A stretch of DNA of 34,415 nucleotides, taken from an uncultured Verrucomicrobiales bacterium. GTDB taxonomy: Bacteria; Verrucomicrobiota; Verrucomicrobiia; Verrucomicrobiales; DEV007. Shown in pieces: positions 7,603-15,747 of this stretch. The position numbers and the translations under genes are program-made. Numbering within the stretch: the stretch's first letter is position 1; every line of letters starts with the position of its first letter. The stretch spans positions 1 through 34,415 of the forward strand of contig CALAHF010000084.1 in assembly GCA_937891465.1 (NCBI GenBank). The letters run 5' to 3'. The notes below the pieces were generated by a model. The model did no database searches, was not told the origin of the DNA, and saw only the letters and a program-made list of their open reading frames with translations.

Positions 7603-8906
7603 TGACTGCTCCGGTCGCGAAAATCTCTCTGTTCACAGCAATCACGGTAGTTGTCGCGAATATGGTCGGCACGGGGATTTTTGGAAGCCTCGGGTTTCAA
7701 GTTCTCGGTTTGCCGAGCGGATTTCCAATTTTGCTTTTGTGGATCATCGGCGGTGTCCTCGCATTTTGCGGAGCGGTTTGCTACGCTGAATTGGGTTCGA
7801 TGATGCCACGATCCGGCGGCGAATATCATCTCCTGCGCGAAACCTATCACCCGCTGGTCGGATTTCTCGCCGGCTGGGTTTCTGTGACTATTGGATTTGC
7901 CGCGCCCATCGCATTGAACGCAAGTTTGCTCGGCGGCTACATGAGCCAAATAACGGAGTTCGATTCGCGGCTTTTCTCCGTTCCGGTCGTCATCCTAGTC
8001 ACAGCTATTCATCTCGCGAGTCTTTCAAAAATCAGCCGATTTCAAATCGTTCTAACGACCGCAAAAATCGTGCTGATTCTCGTTCTCGCCGCAGCTGCCT
8101 TTGTCATCGGAACTGCTCAGCCTGTTTCATTTCTTCCAAAAAGCGGAGATGGCGAATTGATTGCTTCCAGCGCTTTCGCGACGTCTCTCGTTTATGTTCT
8201 GTATGCTTACACTGGTTGGAATGCGGCGGTTTATATTGTTGGCGAGATGAAAGACCCGCAGCGAAATCTTCCACTCGCAATGCTGATCGGCGCGGGATTT
8301 GTCACCGTAATTTATGTGCTGTTGAACGCCGCATTTCTCTACGCCACGCCGATTTCAGAAATGGCCGGCGAAGCCGAAGTTGGGCTTGTTGCAGCGCGTT
8401 CGATTTTTGGCGATCGCGGCGGCATGTGGATGGGGGTTCTCATCAGTTTCGGATTAATCTCAACGATCAGCTCGATGACATGGGCGGGGCCGCGCGCAAC
8501 CGCGACCATCGGAGAGGACTACGGAGCGTTTTCCTTTTTCAAAAAACGGAACTCGAACGGAATTCCCGCGCGCGCCGTGTTGCTTCAGGGTGTGATCGTT
8601 TTGGTGCTGTTGCTGGTTTCCGATTTTGAATCGCTGATTCATTACACCCAAGCGGTTCTAACCATTTCAGCAACGATGGTCGTCCTCGGTGTTATTTGGA
8701 TGCGAATCAAAAAGCCAAATGCCACTCGAACTTATCGCGCGTGGGGCTATCCCGTAACGCCGCTGATTTTCATCGTGTTCAGCATTTACGTTTTGTTCTT
8801 CCAGATTCAAGAAAAACCAAAGGAGTTTTTCCTCGGATTGGGGACTTTGGCAATTGGAGCGGTCGTTTATTTTTTGGTGAGGCGTGGTAAATCTTCGAAT
8901 TCTTGA
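7602..8906 (+). CDS. APC-superfamily amino acid permease
   Basis: The 434-residue protein has about 12 predicted membrane segments and the first-helix signature VVANMVGTGIFGSLGF, typical of the amino acid/polyamine/organocation superfamily. GAVCYAELGSMMPRSGGEYHLL follows, as in amino acid transporters. It should import or exchange amino acids at the inner membrane; the substrate cannot be read from sequence. It overlaps the acyltransferase gene by one base. The 75 bases after it, before the convergent sulfatase, contain only a loose inverted repeat (TTCCCATT at 8907, AATGGGAA at 8957) with a 42-base loop, which I do not call a terminator. Confidence 0.92.
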   Translation: MTAPVAKISLFTAITVVVANMVGTGIFGSLGFQVLGLPSGFPILLLWIIGGVLAFCGAVCYAELGSMMPRSGGEYHLLRETYHPLVGFLAGWVSVTIGFAAPIALNASLLGGYMSQITEFDSRLFSVPVVILVTAIHLASLSKISRFQIVLTTAKIVLILVLAAAAFVIGTAQPVSFLPKSGDGELIASSAFATSLVYVLYAYTGWNAAVYIVGEMKDPQRNLPLAMLIGAGFVTVIYVLLNAAFLYATPISEMAGEAEVGLVAARSIFGDRGGMWMGVLISFGLISTISSMTWAGPRATATIGEDYGAFSFFKKRNSNGIPARAVLLQGVIVLVLLLVSDFESLIHYTQAVLTISATMVVLGVIWMRIKKPNATRTYRAWGYPVTPLIFIVFSIYVLFFQIQEKPKEFFLGLGTLAIGAVVYFLVRRGKSSNS

Positions 8907-8981
8907 TTCCCATTTCCAATTTCTTGAACGGGAATTTAAAAGAGTTTTTCGGAATTAATGGGAAATTCGAAAAGCACAAAT

Positions 8982-10379
8982 TTATAGAAACGGATCGCCT
9001 TTTTCTTTCCGCCACTCATCCAATTGCTTTTCTAAATTAGCCCGTCGCTCCGCGTGCGCGGGATCGTCCGCGAGATTTTTCAACTCGAACCGATCAGCAT
9101 TGAGGTCAAAAAGCTGCCAGTGATCGATCTTGGGATAACGAATCAATTTCCATCCGTCGGCGGAACGAATCATGCGCTGCGTATCGGTGAAGTAGCCAAA
9201 GGTCGTTTCGTTGTGCTCTGATTTTTCACCGTGCAAAACGGGAGCAAAACTTTTCGCAGTGACGGTTGCTGGAATTTTTGCACCCGCAATTTCGCAAGTC
9301 GTGGGGTACAAATCGCGAAGATAAATCTGCGCATCGGTTTTTGAGCCAGCTTCAATTCCCGGCCCGGCAGCAATGAACGGGACGTTGATGGTGTGCTCGT
9401 ATTGATTCTGCTTCCCGCGCAATCCGTGACTTCCGCAAGCCATTCCATGATCAGCGGTGAAAACGATGAGCGTGTTCTCGAGCTGTTCCGTTTTTTCTAA
9501 CATCGCAATAATTCGACCAATCTGCGCATCCATATCGTCGATGACGGAATAATAAACGCGGAGCAAATCACGAACCGCTTCTTCAGTTCGCGGCCAACTC
9601 ATCAACGCTTCGTCGCGGCCGCCGTAGTTGCCGTGATTAAACGGATGATCAGGCGCATAATCTTTTGGCAGCGGGATTTCGGCGGTTTTGTATTTTCCCT
9701 CCAAGCCCGGCGGAACAAAAAGCGGATCGTGCGGCGCGGTGAAATTCACGTGACAAAACCACGGCTTCTCCGGCTTCCGCTCTATCAATGAAATCGCTGC
9801 GTTGGCAAATTTCTCGCTGATATCCGGAGTGACACCGACGCCTTCTTCGGGATATTTTATTTTGCCAGTCGCGTCTTGGAAAATCCAACCGCGGTAGCCT
9901 GTGATCGGAAAATTCTTCCAATCGCGCTGGCCTTCCTTCCAAAATTTCGAACCACCTCCTGAAAAAAGTCCCGCGACATCCGTGGAACCTCGCGTCGTTG
10001 GGCGACCTGCAGTGTGCCATTTTCCGACATACCACGTTTCGTAACCTGCGGTTTGCAACGCGTCACCCCAACAAATGAGATCAGGCTTAATCTTCACCCC
10101 GCGTATTCCGGTGATGCCATTTTCCCAGCCGTGCATGCCCGTCAGAATTTCGGCGCGGCTGACCACGCAAATCGGATTCGAACACGTCGCGCGAGTGAAC
10201 GTCATTCCGCGAGCGACGAGCTTATCGAGATTAGGCGTTTCAATCGCGGGATTTCCCAATGCAGCAATGCAATCCGGCCGCATGTCATCTGCGAGGAGAA
10301 ATAAGATGTTCGGCGGGTTCTCAGCACGACACGGAAGCAGAGTGAGAAAAAACAGGACAGGCAAAATTCGAAAGCACAT
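8982..10379 (-). CDS. Secreted sulfatase (S1 family) with CVVSR active site
   Basis: The 465-residue protein has a signal peptide (MCFRILPVLFFLTLLPCRA), then PPNILFLLADDMRPD with the metal-binding Asp pair. The catalytic block is CVVSRAEILTG, with Cys71 as the formylglycine precursor and Arg75. Further along are HVNFTAPHDP, FTADHGMACGSHGLRGK and a C-terminal WQLFDLNADRFELKNLADDP, which is typical of choline-sulfatase/arylsulfatase-like secreted enzymes. The Val at the third motif position, where Pro or Ala is usual, is unusual. The cysteine before the signal cleavage site follows Pro, so a lipoprotein is unlikely. It is divergent from the ThuA-like gene 97 bases away. It probably acts on sulfated polysaccharide or a small sulfate ester. 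Confidence 0.93.
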   Translation of the reverse strand: MCFRILPVLFFLTLLPCRAENPPNILFLLADDMRPDCIAALGNPAIETPNLDKLVARGMTFTRATCSNPICVVSRAEILTGMHGWENGITGIRGVKIKPDLICWGDALQTAGYETWYVGKWHTAGRPTTRGSTDVAGLFSGGGSKFWKEGQRDWKNFPITGYRGWIFQDATGKIKYPEEGVGVTPDISEKFANAAISLIERKPEKPWFCHVNFTAPHDPLFVPPGLEGKYKTAEIPLPKDYAPDHPFNHGNYGGRDEALMSWPRTEEAVRDLLRVYYSVIDDMDAQIGRIIAMLEKTEQLENTLIVFTADHGMACGSHGLRGKQNQYEHTINVPFIAAGPGIEAGSKTDAQIYLRDLYPTTCEIAGAKIPATVTAKSFAPVLHGEKSEHNETTFGYFTDTQRMIRSADGWKLIRYPKIDHWQLFDLNADRFELKNLADDPAHAERRANLEKQLDEWRKEKGDPFL

Positions 10380-10476
10380 TTGCCAGACTAGGCAGAATTC
10401 CCCTTCGATTTACAGATCAAACCTCCCACGTCTTCGTCATTGCATTTCAGCTCAAAATTCGTCAGGTTTCCTCTTC

Positions 10477-11538
10477 ATGAAAAAACTCTTCACATTGTTC
10501 ACCCTTCTCGTGTGTTCGATCGCATCGGCCGATCATCATGCGGGGAAAGTTTTGAAGCTCGCCGGAAAAGAAGGTCCCGGAAAAGGGAAGAAAATCGTTC
10601 TCGTCGCGGGGGATGAGGAGTATCGCTCCGAAGAGTCAATGCCGATGCTGGGCAAGATTCTCTCACAAAAACATGGTTTCGACTGTGTTGTGGTTTTCTC
10701 GTGGGACAAATCTGGCAAATATATCGATCCAAATAATCAGGAAGGCCTCATCGGACTCTCCGAACTCGACGACGCGGATTTGATGATCATCGGAACGCGT
10801 TTCCGCAAGCCAAACGACAAAGAGGCGGCACACCTCACGACCTTTATGAATGCTGGAAAACCAGTGATTGGAATTCGCACAGCGACTCACGCTTTCAACG
10901 GAGGTCAAAAATTTGGCGACTCTGAAACGGCGATCGGGTTTGGTCAGTGGGGCCGCAAAGTTCTCGGTGAGCAATGGGTGAGCCATCACGGACGCCACAA
11001 GGTTCAAGGCGCTCGCAGCGTTGTTGAAGCTGACAACACAACAAACAACATCCTTCGCGGAGTTGGTGAAATTTTTGCTCCATCGGACGTTTATGGTGTG
11101 AAGCACCTGACTGAAGAGGACACTATTTTGCTTCGCGCAACGGTTACTGAAACGCTTGAGCCGGATTCAGCCGATATCGAAGGCGAGAAGAACAATCCTG
11201 CACAAGCTTTTGCCTGGCTGCACGAATACACCGGTCCGAATGGTACCGCGAAAGGCATGTCGTTCTGCACAACTGGCGGAGCTTCGGTTGATTTGATCGA
11301 TCCAGATTTGCGGCGTCTTCTTGTCAACGCAGCGTATTCGCTGACCGGCCTCGAAGTTAGGGAAGAAGCCGATGTTGATTACGTCGATCCGTTTTACCCG
11401 AGCTTTTACGGTTTTATTAAAGATGCCGCTTGGTGGAAAGATCTCGATTTGCAGACCGAAGAATTTGGTCTCGGACAATCCACAAATCTCCCCGATCCAA
11501 AAGGTAGCCCCGAGTGGAATCACGAAGACAATCCGTAA
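10477..11538 (+). CDS. Secreted ThuA-like (trehalose-utilisation domain) protein
   Basis: The start is ATG 10477, giving 353 residues with a clear signal peptide (MKKLFTLFTLLVCSIASA, then DHH). The frame remains open upstream but that part has no signal peptide and overlaps the divergent sulfatase. The mature part contains KKIVLVAGDEEYRSEESM, DDADLMIIGTRFR, GKPVIGIRTATHAF and WVSHHGRHKV, which fit the glutamine-amidotransferase-like ThuA fold. ThuA-like proteins are frequent in sugar catabolism loci of Planctomycetota and Verrucomicrobiota, and some are implicated in keto-sugar metabolism. The role here is not known. Together with the two sulfatases it suggests polysaccharide breakdown in the periplasm. 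Confidence 0.85.
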   Translation: MKKLFTLFTLLVCSIASADHHAGKVLKLAGKEGPGKGKKIVLVAGDEEYRSEESMPMLGKILSQKHGFDCVVVFSWDKSGKYIDPNNQEGLIGLSELDDADLMIIGTRFRKPNDKEAAHLTTFMNAGKPVIGIRTATHAFNGGQKFGDSETAIGFGQWGRKVLGEQWVSHHGRHKVQGARSVVEADNTTNNILRGVGEIFAPSDVYGVKHLTEEDTILLRATVTETLEPDSADIEGEKNNPAQAFAWLHEYTGPNGTAKGMSFCTTGGASVDLIDPDLRRLLVNAAYSLTGLEVREEADVDYVDPFYPSFYGFIKDAAWWKDLDLQTEEFGLGQSTNLPDPKGSPEWNHEDNP

Positions 11539-11540
11539 TT

Positions 11541-11600
11541 TTCGACTTTAACGAACAGACAGGGCTTGTTCGACGAACCAACCCTATTGAATCGTGAAAC
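11541..11600 (+). repeat. Dispersed palindrome, copy A
   Basis: The left arm ACGAACAGACAGGGC, core TTGTTCGACGAACCA and right arm ACCCTATTGAATCGTGAAAC form an imperfect palindrome. It lies just after the ThuA stop and ends 7 bases from the stop of the small convergent gene at 11608. The inner core GTTCGACGAAC is itself an inverted repeat. It might serve as a bidirectional transcript end, but there is no T run. Confidence 0.85.
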
Positions 11601-11607
11601 GTGACTT

Positions 11608-11739
11608 TTATTTTTTACCGGCTAACGCCAACACACCGCTGATGATCAAAAAGATAGCGACTACCAAAGCCAGCAACGAAGGCTTTATAAGGATTAAAAC
11701 GCCGGCAACGATGGAGATGAGTGGAGATATGTTTTTCAT
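11608..11739 (-). CDS. Small membrane protein, DUF3096-like (43 aa)
   Basis: Reading the minus strand from ATG at 11739 gives 43 residues: a short start (MKNISPLISIVAGVLILIKP), then SLLALVVAIFLIISGVLAL and AGKK. This is two hydrophobic helices split by a Lys-Pro turn, with a basic tail. The pattern matches my recollection of the DUF3096 family of tiny bacterial inner-membrane proteins. The function is unknown. The plus-strand frame through the same bases has no such organised pattern. The gene converges on the ThuA-like gene with palindrome copy A between them, and stands back to back with gspF, whose start is 82 bases away. Confidence 0.75.
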   Translation of the reverse strand: MKNISPLISIVAGVLILIKPSLLALVVAIFLIISGVLALAGKK

Positions 11740-11821
11740 GACTTCTGTCCGTAAAGCACCTGTGACGAAAAAAACAGGAAAACCGAAGGGCGTTACCGGG
11801 TTTTAACTGTTTCCCATTCTT

Positions 11822-13063
11822 ATGCCTTCATTTGCCTACACTGCGATCGACAACACCGGAACTAAAGTTTCGGGGAGCCTATCGGTGCGGAATAAATCGG
11901 AGGCTTACCGCGAATTGGAATCAAAGTCGCTGACGCCGGTTCAAGTTAAGGAGACGGACGAAAGTGCGGCGGCAAAGGCAAAAGCGAAAGGTTCAGGACT
12001 GGCGATCGGAGTGCCGGTTAAACTGAAAAGGCCGCAAATGATCCTTTTCACGGAGGAGTTAGCCGACCTTCTCGATGCCGGACTGCAGCTGGAACAGGCG
12101 CTGCGGGTGCTTTCAGAAAGACAGCAGGACAAGGCTTTGAAAACGGTTGCGGCGACTTTGCGTGAGGAAATTCGCGAGGGCACCAATTTTTCCACCGCTT
12201 TGAAAAAAGCATCCCCATCGTTCGATGATTTGTATCGAAATCTTGTAGCGGCCGGCGAAGCCAGTGGTGCGTTACCCGAGATTTTGCGGCGTTTGGCAGG
12301 AAATCAAAAGCAGATGTATGATTTGCATCGCCGAACGGTCAGCGCGATGATTTATCCGGCGATTCTAATTCTCGGCTGTATTGTGTTGCTGTTCGTTTTC
12401 AGCACGGTTTTGATGCCGCAGCTGACCAAATTGATTAAAAAAACCGGCGGCGGCGAGCTACCATTGATTTCGGAATTGTTGATCAAGTTTTCGAATTTCA
12501 TGAATAGCTGGTGGTGGCTGGTTTTGACTATCGGCATCGCGATTTTCATTCTATTCAAGGCCTTCATCCGCACGCCAAAGGGCCATTTTTGGTGGGACAA
12601 TGCGAAGATGAAAATCCCTGCCTTTGGCCCGGTGGTGGCCGGACGGTTCTACGCTCAGTTTTGCCACACGATGTCAATTTTGGTGAACAACGGCGTTCCT
12701 CTTCTGAATGGTCTCAAACTTGTGACGCGCGGAACGACCAATATTTTTGTGAAGAAGCACCTCGAAAAAGCGGTCGCTGATGTGGGAGATGGAATTTCGC
12801 TGGCGCGGACGATGGATGAGTCAGGGACGTTTCCGCCTCAGTTAGTCGACCGGGTCGCGATCGGCGAACAGACGGGTGAACTTGGGAAAGCGTTCTCAAA
12901 AGCAGCCACGAAATACGATGAAGACCTCGATGTGAGGATTGGCCGCTTAACCAGTCTAATACCGATGGTGGTTTTGATTGCAATGGCGGTTGTGGTTGGC
13001 GTTGTAGCATTTGCGATCATCAACACGATTTTTGGCTCGATGTCGGGTATTGGCAGAAAGTGA
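11822..13063 (+). CDS. gspF: Type II secretion inner-membrane platform protein
   Basis: GspF is the polytopic platform that couples the secretion ATPase to pseudopilus assembly. The 413-residue product has the N-terminal MPSFAYTAIDNTGTKVSGSL, then two copies of the T2SSF domain. The first runs from about residue 70 with FTEELADLLDAGLQLEQALRVL and ends in a membrane helix near residues 178-200. The second begins near residue 275 with RFYAQFCHTMSILVNNGVPLLNGL and ends with MVVLIAMAVVVGVVAFAIINTIF. It is the first gene of the locus. The ATPase gene gspE, commonly its upstream partner, is absent here. A palindrome copy lies between it and gspG. Confidence 0.93.
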   Translation: MPSFAYTAIDNTGTKVSGSLSVRNKSEAYRELESKSLTPVQVKETDESAAAKAKAKGSGLAIGVPVKLKRPQMILFTEELADLLDAGLQLEQALRVLSERQQDKALKTVAATLREEIREGTNFSTALKKASPSFDDLYRNLVAAGEASGALPEILRRLAGNQKQMYDLHRRTVSAMIYPAILILGCIVLLFVFSTVLMPQLTKLIKKTGGGELPLISELLIKFSNFMNSWWWLVLTIGIAIFILFKAFIRTPKGHFWWDNAKMKIPAFGPVVAGRFYAQFCHTMSILVNNGVPLLNGLKLVTRGTTNIFVKKHLEKAVADVGDGISLARTMDESGTFPPQLVDRVAIGEQTGELGKAFSKAATKYDEDLDVRIGRLTSLIPMVVLIAMAVVVGVVAFAIINTIFGSMSGIGRK

Positions 13064-13087
13064 AAGAACCGCAACTTTTACCCGTAA

Positions 13088-13136
13088 ACGGGGTTGGATC
13101 ATCGAACCCATACGATCATGGCGTTGAATCGTAACT
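13088..13136 (-). repeat. Dispersed palindrome, copy F (gspF-gspG gap)
   Basis: GGGGTTGGATCATCGAACCC and, after TACGATCATG, GCGTTGAATCGTAAC match the reverse orientation of copy C, sharing GGTTGGATCATCGAAC and the TTG-N-NTCGT outer arm. It fills most of the 94-base gap between gspF and gspG, so a transcript across the gap would carry its hairpin. Confidence 0.7.
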
Positions 13137-13157
13137 GTTTTTAGGCATACTCTTAAA

Positions 13158-13598
13158 ATGAAGATCACCATTCAGAATCTTAAAAGAACACGCACGGGAG
13201 CATTTTCGCTGGTGGAAATGGTCATAGTGATCACGATTATTGGCATTCTCGCAGCTGCAACGGTAGTCGGAGTGGGCGGATTCGTTGATGATGCTCGAAT
13301 GAGCGCTGCTGAACTTGGAATTGAGCAACTGGGAACCGCGCTTCTCAGCTATGAAGGCCAGAATTACTCACGCCCGCCCACGCAAGAACAGGGGTTGATG
13401 GCACTTCATGAAAAGCCGACTTCGGAACCGATGCCGAAACGCTGGCGCGCCTATGTCGAAGAAAAGGAACAACTTCTCGATCCATGGGGAAACGAATTTC
13501 AATATCGGATGCCTTCGCAAAAAAGTAAGAAGCGCTACGATGTGTTTTCACTCGGAAAAGACGGTGTCGAAAGCGATGACGACATCGGCAACTGGTGA
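13158..13598 (+). CDS. gspG: Major pseudopilin of type II secretion
   Basis: GspG polymerises into the periplasmic pseudopilus that pushes substrates through the secretin. The prepilin site reads GAFSLVEM, so cleavage after Ala puts Glu at +5. A hydrophobic helix VIVITIIGILAAATVVGVGGF follows. The C-terminus has the GspG hallmarks LDPWGNEFQYR, YDVFSLGKDG and DDDIGNW, which form the calcium-binding loop of the family. At 146 residues the length is standard. Its stop codon overlaps the next start (TGATG), indicating coupling to gspH. Confidence 0.96.
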   Translation: MKITIQNLKRTRTGAFSLVEMVIVITIIGILAAATVVGVGGFVDDARMSAAELGIEQLGTALLSYEGQNYSRPPTQEQGLMALHEKPTSEPMPKRWRAYVEEKEQLLDPWGNEFQYRMPSQKSKKRYDVFSLGKDGVESDDDIGNW

Positions 13599-14254
13599 TG
13601 AAAATTCAGCGTCATCACCGCAGGCGTGAATTTGGGTTCTCGCTTGTTGAAATCGTCGTCGCACTTGCGATTGTCGGGGTGATGATTGCGATTTCGGTGC
13701 CTTCGATTGACTCGATCCGAAAAGAAAAATTGGCGCGAGAGCCGGTTACAGCGCTCGCGAAAATGGTTCGCGAAACCCGCAAGCGAGCCATGTCTGAGGG
13801 GCGACCGTATCAGATCGCGTTTGATAGCCGCGGGTTTCACACGGCCCGCTTTTTCTCGCCGTATGGAAAAAGCGAAGAGTTTGATCAACTCCAACGAGAT
13901 TTGGAAGTGATCGCTCAGGAACAGGAAATCATCGAAGCATCACGTGCTCGGGGAATTGATTTGAATGCCGGCGCAGGACCTACCGAAGCCCAGCAGCAGA
14001 TGGAAGTGGCGCGCGAGGGGATGACGTATTTTGAAAAAGTAGAACTGCCCGACACCTATTCTTACAAACTCCGTTTTTACGGCGATACCGACTGGGTCGA
14101 TATGACAACGGGCGAGTTTAAACGCTGGGTATTTCAGCCATCCGGGATGCTTGATCCGATGCAAATTCAGGTTCAATCAGACAATGCTTTTTTCGAAGTG
14201 GAATTTCATCCGCTGACTGGCGATGTAAAATCCGAAAGCGGCTGGGTGGAATAA
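13598..14254 (+). CDS. gspH: Minor pseudopilin GspH-like
   Basis: The prepilin motif GFSLVEIVVALAIVGVMIAISVPS, with Glu at +5, follows a short basic leader (MKIQRHHRRREF). The mature part has VRETRKRAMSEGRPYQIAFDSRGF, a pattern of GspH/FimT-type minor pseudopilins. It is longer than usual because of a Glu/Gln-rich insertion around residues 85-125 (QRDLEVIAQEQEIIEASRA). The start ATG overlaps the gspG stop by one base. Its role is to prime or tip the pseudopilus with GspI, J and K. The assignment to GspH rests on position and motif. Confidence 0.85.
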   Translation: MKIQRHHRRREFGFSLVEIVVALAIVGVMIAISVPSIDSIRKEKLAREPVTALAKMVRETRKRAMSEGRPYQIAFDSRGFHTARFFSPYGKSEEFDQLQRDLEVIAQEQEIIEASRARGIDLNAGAGPTEAQQQMEVAREGMTYFEKVELPDTYSYKLRFYGDTDWVDMTTGEFKRWVFQPSGMLDPMQIQVQSDNAFFEVEFHPLTGDVKSESGWVE

Positions 14255-14278
14255 TTTAAGAAGTCACGAAACAAATTC

Positions 14279-14686
14279 ATGAGATTGAAACCGACAAAAA
14301 CCCGAAGACGACGAGGCTACGCATTGCTTGATGTAATCCTCGCGGTTTCGGTTTTTGCACTTGTCGGAACGGGAGTAATTCGCTCGCTTCATCAAATTCA
14401 GGAAGCATCCACTTTTGGTCGGTTTGATCGACTAGTGCAATATGGACTGGAGTCGGCCCTGACTGAAGCCAAATACAAACCCGTTCGCGAAATGCAGAGC
14501 GAGATTTTTGACGAAGCACTGGGAGTCACTTACACGACAGCCGTTGAGCAGTTGGATGTAGCAACTGGAGATGGCAACGCCCTTCGTGACCTTTATAAAC
14601 TGACGACTACGGCGACTTTCTCCGATAGCTCCGGGCAGCAGGAAGAAGTCGCCGAGATTTACGTTTATCAGCCGGAGCAAAAATGA
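14279..14686 (+). CDS. gspI: Minor pseudopilin GspI-like, Asp at +5
   Basis: A strongly basic leader (MRLKPTKTRRRRG) precedes YALLDVILAVSVFALVGTGVIRSL. This is a class III signal in which the normally invariant Glu at +5 of the mature protein is Asp. At 135 residues it has GspI size, and its position between gspH and gspJ supports the call. The C-terminal half (LYKLTTTATFSDSSGQQEEVAEIYVY) matches the beta-rich end of GspI. Its stop overlaps the gspJ start (ATGA). GspI should nucleate the tip complex with GspJ and GspK. Confidence 0.8.
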   Translation: MRLKPTKTRRRRGYALLDVILAVSVFALVGTGVIRSLHQIQEASTFGRFDRLVQYGLESALTEAKYKPVREMQSEIFDEALGVTYTTAVEQLDVATGDGNALRDLYKLTTTATFSDSSGQQEEVAEIYVYQPEQK

Positions 14687-15723
14687 CGATTCAGCCCGCG
14701 ATGCAACATTCAAAAGCCACAACGAATTCAAGGAAAATCAGCGCTTTCACGCTGCTGGAAGTTGTCGTGGCCATGGCAATTCTCGGAGTGCTGGCGAGTT
14801 CGGTGTTTGCCATTTTATTTCAAGTAGGCATGACTGCTGGAGAAATCCGCGAAGTCGATCAGCGGGATGAGGAAGTGTCTCGTTTTATCGCGCTGCTGCG
14901 GGATACCATCGAACAAATGCCGCAAGAAGGCCGGATCGAAATTGTTCCGCCTACGGGCACAGAGTCTGAGTTTTACGAAATCAAAATTGTCGGAGCAACC
15001 ACGGCCTTTTCATTTGGTGAACGCGGCGTTGGCGAGGGCGACACCACGATTGGAATGCGTCCTCAACCGATTGATTCGATTCGCCCCGATCTTCCGCTCG
15101 ACGACGGGCAGCAGTTTTTCCAGGTCGCCATCAGTCGTGAGGATTTTGGCCCTCAGGATGAAGACGGCGATGGCATGGTTTTCAATGCAGGCGGAGGCGA
15201 TGACGGATTTCTCGTTGCTGATGAACAGGGTCGTTACTGGCTCCCAATCTTGGATTACGTCACTGCCGTTTCGTTTCGATTTTGGGATGAAGACGCAAAA
15301 GATTGGGTGATTGAATGGGAGGACGCTGAGTTGATGCCGCCGCTTTTGGAATTGGCAATCACCGATCCGTATCGCCCTCTCCCCTTACGCACCGTTTTCG
15401 ATGTGCCCGATCATTTAACGAAAGAGGCCGTCGAACAAGCTGCGGCAACGACTTCAACCGCAAATAGTACGACCACCTCAGCGACGAGGCCACAAGATGG
15501 GGGCGGAGGCCGCGGGTCACAAGGCGGCGGTGATCGACGTGGCGGAGATAGGCGGGGTGAAGGTGGAAAAGGTGGTGACGGCGGCCGCGGAGGTGGCGAT
15601 CGCGGAGGAAGAGGTGGCGATGGTGGCCCACAGCCTGGGTTTCGCCCACAGCCCAGCGGAGGAGGAAGACCCACAGGAGGTGGAGATGCCGCACCGACTG
15701 GTGGTGGCGGAGGAGGCCGATAG
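14683..15723 (+). CDS. gspJ: Minor pseudopilin GspJ-like with long Gly/Arg-rich tail
   Basis: The prepilin motif is SAFTLLEVVVAMAILGVLASSVFAILFQ, with Ala before the cut and Glu at +5. The globular part carries YWLPILDYVTAVSFRFWDEDAKDW and LELAITDPYRP, as expected for GspJ, which sits in the tip complex. Residues about 270-346 are an extended tail of Gly, Arg, Asp and Pro, with repeated GGGDRRGG-like and GRGG-like units, then Gly/Pro-rich runs. That tail is absent from ordinary GspJ (about 200 residues). ATG 14683 overlaps the gspI stop; a second ATG at 14701 is also possible. Confidence 0.85.
   Translation: MTIQPAMQHSKATTNSRKISAFTLLEVVVAMAILGVLASSVFAILFQVGMTAGEIREVDQRDEEVSRFIALLRDTIEQMPQEGRIEIVPPTGTESEFYEIKIVGATTAFSFGERGVGEGDTTIGMRPQPIDSIRPDLPLDDGQQFFQVAISREDFGPQDEDGDGMVFNAGGGDDGFLVADEQGRYWLPILDYVTAVSFRFWDEDAKDWVIEWEDAELMPPLLELAITDPYRPLPLRTVFDVPDHLTKEAVEQAAATTSTANSTTTSATRPQDGGGGRGSQGGGDRRGGDRRGEGGKGGDGGRGGGDRGGRGGDGGPQPGFRPQPSGGGRPTGGGDAAPTGGGGGGR
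15490..15720 (+). repeat. Low-complexity GGN/CGN-rich coding tract (gspJ tail)
   Basis: A purine-rich stretch of imperfect GGCGGAG/GGTGGCG-like units encodes the Gly/Arg-rich tail of the GspJ-like protein. Unit lengths vary and no single unit is perfectly repeated, so this looks like diverged slippage-derived sequence under coding constraint. Other frames stay open through it because of base composition. Confidence 0.7.
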
Positions 15724-15747
15724 AGTTCTCTATTTTACAAAACCGAT

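Noticed and set aside
8907-8964. Inverted repeat TTCCCATT/AATGGGAA as a bidirectional terminator
   Set aside because: The loop is 42 bases long, the arms are AT-rich and there is no T run next to the stem.
10075-10476. Upstream extension of the ThuA-like reading frame
   Set aside because: It overlaps the divergent sulfatase coding region and would bury the clear signal peptide that begins at 10477.
11594-11806. Plus-strand 70-residue frame starting with GTG in palindrome copy A
   Set aside because: The residue pattern is unstructured, whereas the minus strand of the same region encodes a clean two-helix membrane protein.
15359-15694. Minus-strand His/Arg/Leu- and Pro-rich frames through the gspJ tail
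   Set aside because: They are compositional by-products of the GGN-rich tract.
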